DNA from: Brugia malayi | Lineage: Eukaryota; Nematoda; Chromadorea; Rhabditida; Onchocercidae | NCBI RefSeq assembly: GCF_000002995.4 | Contig: NW_025062478.1 | Coordinates: forward strand, 8,408,001 to 8,472,000 | Direction: 5' to 3' | Length of the DNA: 64,000 nucleotides | Shown here: positions 51,065 to 62,174 of the stretch, in pieces | Position numbering within the stretch: the first letter of the stretch is position 1 | How the letters are laid out: the number at the start of each line of letters is the position of its first letter | The notes under the pieces: model-generated | What the model saw: only the letters and a program-made list of their open reading frames with translations | What the model was told of the DNA's origin: nothing | Database searches by the model: none | Translations under genes and position numbers: made by a program

Positions 51065-53868
51065 CTGAATGCTCTTCATCTAATGCAAACATATAGGAAT
51101 ACTTATATCGTCATGTGTTAAAGTATCGCATTAATCAAAACAATGCCATAATTATTGTGCCAAAAAACAGAACGTAAATGAAACGCGCCACATAACATAT
51201 AAAAATGAACACATGAAATTGAACAGGTGGAGACAAAGAAAAAATGTAAAGTAACGAGATCAACAAAATCTCACTTTATATTGAAATTTATAGCTCCCAT
51301 CAGCAAAATTTGCGACCCCTGCTAAACGACGTTGTCATACATCAAATTCTGTGTAAGGTCTGCTCGCAAAAAGTGTTACCAAATAAACTCGAATTCAATA
51401 CCAGACATTACATATATCAAAATTTTAAAGATCACAACAGAAATGGGCGAATCAATTTTGCATTAATGATTATTATTGTAACTAAAATAGCCCTTGGATA
51501 TGCAACACACTCATAAATGCTTCAAACAAAAGAATATAGTTTGTAAGTAAAAAATCCAATATTCACAAATCTAATCAAAATGCCGAGAAAATGACATTTC
51601 GAATATCGCACAAACACAATTTATCTTTAAGCTAACCGATAAACCAACAGAACCCTCTACATTGGTCCAACAAAGCACAAAAAATATCCCCGAGTAACCC
51701 TTAGTTACGGGATATGAAACATTTTCAGCGCTCATTTCGCTTATTTAGATATACCATCTGCTTATGGCTATTATCACACTCAATATCCACAAACCACTCC
51801 AATAAATTCTCCCTCGCCCTTTACTTCCTATTCCTTGGACTACATCACTAGCGAACAATTTGCGCAATCACTTAACCAATGGGCATAGAATGACGGCTGG
51901 CTCACACACCATATCATCCCTTGAATTTCCCACTTCCACACTAAGATTTCAAGGGAAAGTGATTACTTCTGGACAGTTCTACATATTCATAAAACTTCTT
52001 TATATTTACTGCCAAAAACACTTCCACAATCTCGAAGTGGAATACGCTGCCTATATGTAAGTCACGTCCCTCAATCGTAAAAAGTACCAACACTAGTAGC
52101 CATTTTTAGCAATGAATAACACTGAATAATTACTTTTCCTTACCTTTATGAAATAATGAATGGAGAAAATGCGTAAAAACTGGCTTAAAAAATTGTTTCT
52201 GTAATTGAAAACTAATTGCGGATGAAAAATCATCTACACTTTAGAATGCGTCAATAATAATAACCAGGAATTTCATAAACAACAAAAAATAAAACGGATA
52301 TAGCATAGTGGGAACGAATGCCAGAAATTCCTTCCCTGATCTCTAAAATTTCCCTACAAAATGTATTCCAACAACGAAAGTAGTAACAGGACACATTGTG
52401 ACGAAGAGAAGTTGAAATTTCAAGATACATCATTGACAAATTAGTTCCAAACATCGAAATCAAAAATTACAAATGATATTTTATGTACAATAAATTTTTT
52501 TAAAAGAACATTCAATTAATAAGGGAATTCTACGGCATGTGTTCTAAAGAATGAATGAATGAAGAAAAGAAAGGAGGTTCTAAGAAAAGTAGACTACGGA
52601 GATAGAGGGGAGGAAAAGACATTATGAAAACAGACAAACATGCACGCATCACTCAAATTACAACTGCTTTCCGCATAGAGGTAGATAAACATTCGAAAAA
52701 GAAGGAACTTGTTGGTATCGATGATGGATATGGGGTAGTAACAGCTACATAACATTTTATGTTATGAGAATAAGAAAAAATGCCAACTAATATTACCGCG
52801 TGGTCTTTTCCTCCCCCACTAACACCATGATACTTTCTCAACGGTGTAGAGGCAACGGATAATCAAATATTCCTCTCAGTTATGCTCCATATAATCAATC
52901 ATTTCTCTATGTGACATGAATGTATGTTGAAATTAACAAGCTCTGTTAATTTCAATCAAAACACTAGAATTCTATTTCTGAGAATAACCACAGTACCAAA
53001 CATCCCTATAAATAAACATGATGGGCCTTCAGCGAGTAATTTTTTTCAAACGTTATTCAGATATCAATGTTATCGTAGTGTGCATGTCATCCCTTTTTTT
53101 CAGTTCAGCATAAATTTTGGATAAAAATTTGGGAAACATGAAAACACGAGAATACCTTATAAAAAACTACCACATCACTTAATTAGACCCAACTACATTA
53201 CTATAACGGATAACACTCCATTTACCAATCTATTCCAGTAATCTCTTACTATCAGCAGCTTAACGCTACCTGATCTCTACTGAAAGTAAAGAAAACCAAA
53301 GAAAAAAAAAAATCAGAAAGGAACACTAAGTGTGATAATAATTATGTCACTCCAAGAGGGCAGCAGTACAGGCACATCTTGTAGCCATAATATGATTTCA
53401 GAAGTGAAGCAATAAGCTTAGAGAATGAAGCTTACGAAGCATGACTGGAAATCATGGCGTTATATACTCCGCGCCTTTCAGCCACATGAGAAATGAAAAC
53501 AATAAAAACTCATGGTGAGCCTATACACAAAATAAAAATATTCGAAAAATGAATTGACCTGTAACAAGTTCAACAATGTCATGTATTCCCATATAAAATG
53601 ATAATGGCAATCAATTATCAACTTCTCTTCATTCATTCGTCTCCTCCTGAAATAATTTAACATTTTTAGAAGATAATTTTTTTCCATGATTACTGTCCAT
53701 AAATGATGGAGCAAACGCAAGCATAAAAATCGTGATAAATCAAATAACTTTCGAGGACTCCTCTATTTTTTTTCCAATTTAAACTGTATATTTCCTCCCC
53801 GAGAAAAGTGAGACTGCAATAAGCAATGAGCATATTAACTGCAATGAAATGCGTATAAAAATTACTGC
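51065..53868. other. Region with no complete gene; may hold 5' exons of the unidentified gene
   Basis: Several minus-strand blocks have acceptable splice signals (51275-51321; about 51625-51690; about 52800-52840, reading KYHGVSGGGKDHA) but I could not join them in one phase. Nothing else is supported on either strand. Confidence 0.35.
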
Positions 53869-56861
53869 TTAATGCGTTTTAGCTGCTGGAGCACGACCAC
53901 GTTTTTTAGGTGGCGTTTTAGGTGAGTGAGCTTCGGCAGCATAAGCAGCAGCGCGTCGCTTCGAAGGAGCAGGCTTATAGGATTCCTCACCAGAACCAGT
54001 TGAACCACCGGCATCATTGTCCGACAAATCCATTTCCTCATCGTCATCATCGCTCTCATCTTTGTTCTTTTTTCCTGCAAAAAACAGATTAATAGAGAAG
54101 CATAATTTGGGAAACACTGCGAAAATGGCGACTGTCCTCTAAAGGGCTTCAAAAAAAATGAAAGGAAGAACTTCATGCATCATTTTGCGCATACTATTAA
54201 AATTTTCCAAATCAGATGAAAACAGACCCAAACTTCGAGATGGTCTTCCACGACCTCTACCTCGTCCTCGGCCCCGTGAACCACTACTTCCAGCTCGTTT
54301 CCGTTTTTTGTTGCTACCATATTCAGAATCACTATCTTCACCATCATCGCTATCAGCTACAGCTCGTTTACGACCACTGGAACGTCCACCTCGACCACGA
54401 CCACGGCCCCTTCCACGATTACGATTAACTTTTTGTTGAAGCTGAAACTGTAACAAGCTTGTGATAGTATCAGTGAGAGTGAAATCGCTGAATATTCCGA
54501 AAATATTTACTAACTTTAGTTAGTGAAATCTACTTTGTATTTTTGTTAAATCCATTTTATGACCGCACAGTGAAGCAGCCGAAAACACTGAGGAAAACAT
54601 CATGAGTTAAAATAGTTGCTATCCAGGACTAACAAAAAAGAGTGCCTTACAATAAGAAATTGCGGAGTGTATTTAAGATCATCAGAAATCTATAATTTCA
54701 TAGCACAATACCTCATTTTCCAAGTCTTCCTGCTCAGCAACTACAGTTGCTACATCTGGATGAGCATAATCTACGTTTGAACGTGTCGAACGACGAGGGC
54801 GACCAGATGCCAATGATTCTGGTTGCGGTTGTTCGGTAGCAGCCTCCTAAATCTCAATAAGATAAATAAAATTACTGACCCGTAATAAATTTACGATGAG
54901 CTACGTGAAAGTCATCCAACAACCCTAGTAAAGATCTGAATTTATAATAAATCACAAACTGTTGATTAAAAAAGGTTCTAAATGCTACCCATCTTCCCCT
55001 TCAAGCTTTGTTGATGAACTTCACCCTTTTGTAGTGCTAACATACATTATGAGGTTTAGCTACAGCTCTCGTCGTGTCACGCCCTCTCCTACCACGTCCT
55101 CGTCCTCGAGCACCGCTAGCTGGTTCGTTTTCAGTGACAGCTAAGGTTATCTCTTTTTCATCTGTCTCTTCTTTTGGACTTGGTGGTGCATCTGCATCCT
55201 GCACCATCCATTTTGGCAAAACACGTTTAGCACCACTCTGAAATTCCCATCCTTTCAATTCTTCATGAATGAAACATATTTCAAATGAGTAAAATTCTTT
55301 GAAAATTACCATTATGAAACACAATAAATGTAGTCCACTTCAAAAGGAAAATCATTAGTTTTCGAAGTATTACTCACTTCCTCTCTTTTATCAGTGGTAT
55401 CAATTGTCTTATCTTCTCCTTTGTCTGAAGCATCTGCGTCATCCATCTTTTCTTTTTTCTGTGCTTCGTCTTCTCCTTCCTCAGTATCTGTTTTATCATC
55501 ATCATCATCATCATCATCAGTCTTAGAATCATCGATATCTTTACCAGAGTTATTTTTGATTTCACTCGACCTCTTATTATCATCTTCTTCCGAATTACTC
55601 TTCGTATCCGTATCCATGTGCAATTCATCTGGAGCAGCGCTGCTCTATAAAAACAGTATGTTTCAAAAATAGACCATATCAAACTTGAAAGAAATAGGAA
55701 ATGTGAATCGAGGAACCTTTGTTATTTTCTAAGTTGAAAGTTGATTGCCCTTCAAAACCTCAATTAGATGATAATCAGTCACGCCAAGACCTTTTTCATT
55801 GATAGTGAAAACTTTATAATCGTTAAAAGCTACAAATGCAAAACTGGAAAGTCATACAAAATACAAGAAAACAAATATACAAAGAAAGACACTGTAAGGA
55901 ATCACTGTATTGTCTAACTGAGAATGTAATAACTCCTACAGCGCCGTTAAAACAAGCATAGCTTAAACGATAAAAAACTTACTGGTGGAGGAGATGAACC
56001 AGCTGAAGCTGCAACGCTGTCATGTTTTTCCGATTCGAGTACTTCACTAGTGTTTTCGCTTGATCCTTCTTTCAGCTGAAACTAATCTTCCGAAACGTAT
56101 ATTAACTTTATTATTAAAATGTTAAACTACCTTGGAACTTCATATGTGACCACGTAGAAGCGCTTGCTCTATTCACGGTTGAGAATACATTTAGCTACAG
56201 AAAATACGAAAATTTCACATATATAGTGTATCTTATTTGTTACTTTTATCTATAAGTCGCTCTAGTTTTTACAAATATTGCTTTAAATTAACAAAAATGA
56301 ACCTCAATTCTTTGATCTTCAGCAGCATCCTTACTTGTCTCTTCATCACGTACATTTTCTGCAGATCCCTCAGTCCTTTGTTCCGAAGAAGCCTGAATTA
56401 AACAAGCGAAACATCTCTCATTATACTTTTACTACGGTAACACCATCTGGAAAAAAGTGTATAAGAAATCCAAACAAAATTAAAAGCTCCATTAACCTCA
56501 GAAATGGCATGAAGACTATCGCCGTGTTCGCTGTTCAAAATTTGGGCAAATCCTCCTTTTTGCTTCTGTTCCATGACTTTTTCACCATTTGTAACCGTGT
56601 CAGTTTTAACTGAACTTGCTATAAATGAGAATTGTTGGCTACGCTAAATTTCCATTCACATTTCACAAACCGCTACATAATTTTTTAAGCCAATTTCCAA
56701 GCAGTGTTAAATTTAATTCTTTAATACAAATCTAACAATTGAGTACTGCAAAAAGTACCGTTTGAAAAACCCACAACTTGTGGATCACTACGAGAACGAT
56801 CTACCGACTTCTCACTATTTCCCGGGAAACTTTCCGACGATTCGGCGTCCATTGACGACAT
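53869..56861 (-). CDS. Acidic, RG-rich nuclear-type protein with Ku-binding-like motif
   Basis: Nine exons join in phase to 475 residues: 56759-56861, 56497-56618, 56303-56392, 55983-56075, 55378-55644, 55046-55237, 54712-54846, 54228-54447, 53869-54074. I do not recognise a family for the whole protein. It looks disordered throughout. Residues about 1-135 are S/E-rich. Residues 136-225 are highly acidic with a run of Asp. Next comes AKRVLPKWM (about 228-236), which fits the Ku80-binding A-KBM pattern (basic, x, L-P-x-W-hydrophobic) of APLF, CYREN and WRN. Then RG clusters (ARGRGRGRRGR), a basic SGRPRRSTRS, a longer RG tract ending in an AT-hook-like RGRGRGRGRPSRS, a second acidic patch and a basic histone-tail-like end (PKTPPKKRGRAPAAK). 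Together these suggest a chromatin- or DNA-associated nuclear protein. Start: first ATG after an in-frame stop-free 5' exon beginning MSSMDAESSESF. Confidence 0.75.
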
Positions 56862-59197
56862 TGAACTTTACAATCACAACCGATTATTTATTTGAACCAA
56901 GTCCGCTCGATATTACTAAAACACTAAGCAGATACAAAAAAACTTCAAAAACATTCCGCTCAGACACTTTTCAAACTCTCATTTGTACGACATAACTGAA
57001 TCGAACAAATTAAGTTAAAATAACTAATTTCGATCGACCATTTTCCTGTGTATTGTAAAGTATTATTAAAGCTTTAGAAAAAGAAGATAAAGATAACACG
57101 TGCATATGTAAATATACCAAAATACTAAACTATGACTACACGGAAGAAAATGTAAGGATAAAATAAGATGGATTATTAGTTTGCTTTCCAGTAGCTGTAA
57201 GCTCAATGATCCTACTGAAAAGACAAATGTCCCATATTTCATCAAAGTATACAGTTGACAACTTCTAATAACCAGCTACCTACACCAACCTTTTTTTTTT
57301 TTTTTTTTTAACTGGTCTGCTATTATTAAAAGAATCATGACTGAAATTCTACAAGTTTTCATCCAAGAAGTTGTCATGTTTATTAAAACAAATTTCCCCG
57401 CTTCCAGAAAAAGACGACAAGTGCAAAACTAAATCGAATTTTTGAATGGAAAAGTAAACATCGATCACAAATCAAACAAAAACTTTTTGACGTAATTTAA
57501 AAGCAAGTAAGAATCAGAAATCTTAGATCTATTGCTGAAATATCAAAATAACTGATAGCTATTTAAAGTGCAGATGCCATCTAAAACAACAATGTGCATG
57601 ACTGCGGAAGAATCGGTAATAAATGATAATAGTGACGACGGTGATAAGACTAGCAACGATAAGGAAAGTATAAAGTTTTTTGTGATAACAGCAATAATAA
57701 TTACAACTTCAGTGGAAAAATGGAAAATCGTAGCAATATTCCAAAATTTAATTCGACAATTTTCTCAGATGCGGAACTATGCTTAATGAATACTGATCTT
57801 GTCCCCTCCCCTTCTCCGCTACTTTTTACAGCAATATGACATGAGAAAAACGTTAATTTATGCCGGTAAAGGACAACCTAAGTTTACATTCCTAAAATTT
57901 AAGGAAATAATTAACAAACAATAACAACAAAATGATTAGTTAAATCATACTTCAAACACAACATGCCTTAAAAAGCTGTCAACCGATTTTAAACACTGAA
58001 AAAGAAAATAAAGAATGGCTTGTTACGATAGAAATATTTACGGAATATTGAAGACATAAAGGAGAAATAAAAATAATAAAGCTGAAAAGTTAATTACGAC
58101 GATAGTACCACACTTTGAAAAAGACACAAAAAACAAGACAGATTAAAACTTCAGAATCGAATAACATTATTATCATTTTTGAAAAATTGAAAGTTCAACA
58201 GAACCCTAAGAACGAAAAATCCCGTACACATTAGTGAAAAGTGCAAATTTGTTGTCAACAATTGTTTAAACAAACCACTGCCAATAAGAAGGTGAAAGGG
58301 AGCGAGAGAAGTAAACACATTAAGAAATATATGGTAACAATGAAAACAAGGGACCTTCTCAAAACAGCATTAACAACGAAGTGAAAATGCTTATGCAATA
58401 AAATCTGACCGACAAATCATTACCCTTTCCTCTCCAAGTTTATTTTTTTGTTGCCATCTTAATTTATAACTTTGCTTTCTTCAAAACTTATCCTACAACG
58501 GTTACATTTACTCTTTAAGGATCCTAAAATTCAGAAGGATTCACTAACCTTAATAGTCTAAGCATGCCGTATGTAATCCACACAACACATTCACCATAAC
58601 CTAATCATATGATAAAGCTGACAGACCACTTTATTACCACTCAAAGGTCAAAGAATAACTGCAACTGCCAATCGAACGCCACAACGGTGCGAATGCTTAT
58701 GTAAGAGTGAATGAATATCTACGGGAAATAGTGAACTAACAAACAGTTCAACAACACTGCAAATAATCAAAAACGGTCCATCAGATGTACAGTTTTGGTT
58801 GCATCCTCCAACATTTTCTAGAAGAGCAACAACATTTAACTTCACGGTTACCGCCCCGAAAAGAACCGACGAAACCGCAACCTCTGCCCTCCACTGGAAA
58901 TATCCCTCCCTCCACACGTCCCTCCCAGCTGCTTATCGGCTCATTTCACATGCATTCTTCGATTGCGAAATGCATCGCACATCACAGCGATACTCCGACC
59001 GCACTACATACGCTCGTCAGCCATTCCAAAAGAGACACTGAAAAGCAGCGCGAATTTGAACATTCCTGAAATTAGGTAACTGTGACTTTGTTTACGGCGC
59101 CCTCGAACGGGCCGGGTAAGGACACGTGTTGGGTTGATTAACTGTATAAGTGATTTTTCGCGCTATTTCATCCGATCGTAAGAATTTACGTGCGGTA
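56862..59197. promoter_or_regulatory. Divergent intergenic region
   Basis: The acidic/RG gene runs left and the CNPPD1-like gene runs right from this 2.3-kb gap. Bases from about 58780 to 59150 are notably richer in GC than the rest and contain open frames in several phases on both strands. That looks like a composition effect near a promoter rather than a gene. No partner exons were found. Confidence 0.45.
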
Positions 59198-61400
59198 ATG
59201 CCACCAGTGTCGCTGTCGTTCAAGCGCTTACAACAACGCTTGCGAAGATCTCTTTGTTATGGGAGTCGTCAAATGAAGTCGTTGCCGCTTCCACTTTCCG
59301 GTAGGATAATCAACTTGAAATTTCACTTCAGTCGGATTTTCAAATACGCTATGCTAATGAGTTACTCTCATCTTTAAATATAGCAAAATTATTGTAAGAT
59401 CAAAATTGAAGATGCCTTGAGCGGGATTATAGGATGGAAATTTCAAAGCTTGGTAATTCTTTGAAATCATTTCAATATTGAGTCGTATTGAATGACCAGT
59501 TTTCACCTGTTCCAAAATGTTTTAGAACTTGCAATGGACTATTTCGATAGGCATTGTCCGTATGATTACATGAGCATGGATTCAGCAACCTCTTTATCAC
59601 GGTATGCATTTACTGTAAATTTTGTCTAAAGTTTGTTGTGAATTAATTTAGAATTTTACTTTATTTCATAAAACTTTGTTAGAAACAAAAAATTACTACA
59701 CTGAACTGAACTCAATTTATTGTTTATTATGCCAATTTATATATATTACAAGCGTCCACACATCCATGACTGCCGAGAAGAGATTATTCAGAGAAACTGC
59801 TCTAGTCAATTGAATGCTATATTATCAGGATCTTTTCTTCTTTTCTTACAGGCAATAAGTTTATTTCTTTTAAATTTTGAATTTATAAGAGTTTATCCGC
59901 AGTCATGGATGTGTGGACGCTTGTACATTTTTAATAGCAATGGTTTATCTTGATCGTATACGAACTGCTGATAAAACTTGTTTTGAATCTTCTGACCCGG
60001 GCGAATTATATCTTTCAGCTCTTATAATTTCAAGCAAATATCTTCATGTGAGTTTTGTTTATAGATCTTTGTTCTTTTTTCATTCCTTTCGCATCACGAA
60101 TTTTTATTTTATATGTATCTCAAATTAGTGATGAAACTATATCAAAATGTTTTACTATAAAAAGCATTTGTTGACACGTTGACTTCATCCGCTAGGTTAA
60201 AATCGACTTACTATTAGCATTCTTTGAATATATCATGCATGAATTTGTTTAATTTGTTTAGCAATGATAGGTTTTTAGGATGTAGGACAACGGGAATTCG
60301 TTTACAATGACGAGTGGGCTGCATTAGCCAGTATCTCTTTGAAACGAGTCAATGAAATGGAGCTGAGCGTTCTAGATGCTATTGTATGTTTTTCTGCAGT
60401 TAGTATTTTGTTAAGAGCTTTTTCCTTTTCTGATTCGCACTTATAATTGCATATTTTTGGTATTCTTGGGGAGTGGCTTTTCAGAAATTTTGTGAAGTTT
60501 TCCAAGTTGTTTCTCAATCTGTTAGTTTGAAGAGCATCTACGACAAGTGTAGTATTTACAACTTTTGAAACTATCTGAATTTTCACGAAAGGAAATTCAA
60601 GTCAATTTTCGGGTTTAGTGATTATTAAATTTCGATACTGATGGAATTTTTTTTTGTGTTTCTCATTTTTCAGCATTGGAACACCAATGTAAGTTATGTT
60701 GAATTTGTGCAGATATTAGAAGAAGTGGAAGTATGGGTAGCAAAGGATAGCCTAGAAAAACGCGGGTTTTGTACTTATAATGAAATAGCTATACTTCTGT
60801 CGAAGGCAAGTATCATATCTGATTGCGTTAAGCTTTTAATGTTATCACTTGCTGCATTTACTTTTGTTTATTCTACTGCGATTATTTCACTTCTTATATT
60901 TCCTCATATTGCGATATCAACAAGTATTCAACGTGAGTTTGACGGATTTCATTGTTTTTAGACTTCACTGAGTCATGTCTTGTATTGCTGAGGTTTTCTC
61001 TGAATTCGTTTTTTTTGTGGCCATTTGTTTTGAAAACATTTTAAGACTCTGAAATTTGATAATTGAAGTAAACGAAGAACAGAGCTAGGAACGATGTCAC
61101 AAATTTGAATTTATTTTTCATGTTCGTCAAAGAATTACCAAACATTACATAATTTCAGACAACTTGGTAAAAAACGATAGATATATATTGTCTGCCAGCC
61201 CCACTGTTGATAACGTGACGCAACAAAAGATAGTTACTTCTTCTCTTATACCTAATAATTTTTACGGCTGGTACATATCCCATGTTCATCGTGTTTTTTG
61301 CTCCTTATTAACGTCAAATATTGCTATTAAATATAATATGCTCTTCAATCGAACTACTTTTTGGGAAGACGCTTTATCAGTATACGGTTTACACAGCTGA
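59198..61400 (+). CDS. CNPPD1-like cyclin-fold protein
   Basis: Six exons (59198-59300, 59526-59601, 59903-60047, 60279-60383, 60674-60932, 61159-61400) join in phase to 309 residues; human CNPPD1 has about 410. The N-terminus (QRLRRSLCYG) matches CNPPD1's basic RIRRRLYYG. The cyclin box spans roughly residues 60-190: HGCVDACTFLIAMVYLDRIR, LYLSALIISSKYLH, VYNDEWAALASISL and LSVLDAIHWNTNVS. These follow the human order of ACxSPCAMMLALVYIERLR, ASKYL, FNDEWG and LSAMDW. Such Pho80/PCL-type cyclins bind Pho85-like kinases in yeast; the animal protein's partner is not settled. A hydrophobic stretch (LMLSLAAFTFVYSTAIISLL) follows the cyclin box. Exon 3's acceptor lies inside an exact 27-base inverted repeat. 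Confidence 0.82.
59747..59925. repeat. 27-base perfect inverted repeat across an exon 3 acceptor
   Basis: Arm 1 (59747-59773, in the intron) is the exact reverse complement of arm 2 (59899-59925), which holds the last bases of the intron (GCAG) and the first 23 bases of exon 3. The loop is 125 bases. In the transcript this could fold into a long hairpin hiding the 3' splice site. Confidence 0.95.
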
Positions 61401-62174
61401 AAGATGTATCTTTTCATTAGAATTTATTTGTTGTAAAATTTATTTTTTATTTTTTTTTATTAATTACAAATTTAGCTCAGGCTTTTATCATTTTCCTTCG
61501 TTCTTTCGTTTCTTTTAACCAATATTTTTGCTACTATCAGTAAAAGTGATACTTGAAAGATGTTTTATACATTTCGTATATTTTAAACGTCTTTCCTGTA
61601 ATTTATTTCAATTGCTGCTCAACAATCTGTAAGATCATACGATTAAGCTGTATACATATCGAGCATACTATTATAATAAAAACTGCAATTTTATAACATA
61701 TGTTTGAGAGAGCGAGACTTTTTTGATTAAGAAGGGAAATTGTTCATTCACTTGAACATACGAACCAATTGAAGAATGAGTTTGAAAGATAGGAATTTTC
61801 TTTTGATCCTTTTTTCTTCCCGGTAAAGTCACTCTCTGATGCTCATAAAGTATTCTGGCATGCAAGAAGTCAAAAAGATTATGAAAGAAGTGAAAAGAAT
61901 TTTCTAAACCTGAAGTATTTTATTTTCCACTCTCGCAGAATTTATAAGAACATGAAATCATTTTATGCAGCTCAGAAATGCATCCTTTTGCAGATTAATA
62001 CTTGGCCTACTGACCTTTAATGTTAAATCTCAAGGACTGAGGGAAATAGATTAAAATGAAAGGCGGAGAAGGGAAACGACATTTGTCCTAGATTGTCGAT
62101 TCTTGAAGAAACAAAACTATAACCACATATGAAATTGTTTTGGCTGCTATTGTACTAATCGCTGTGTCTGTACA
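61401..62174. other. Gap between CNPPD1-like gene and FMO
   Basis: Same-strand neighbours 774 bases apart. It should hold the CNPPD1-like 3' UTR and the FMO promoter. Nothing coding is recognised. Confidence 0.5.

Noticed and set aside
55394..55672. Serine-rich open frame on the + strand
   Set aside because: It is the complement of the aspartate-coding run of the acidic/RG gene on the minus strand.
58648..59069. Overlapping open frames of 75-94 codons on both strands
   Set aside because: Several phases are open at once in a locally GC-richer stretch, with no homology or partner exons; a composition effect is more likely.
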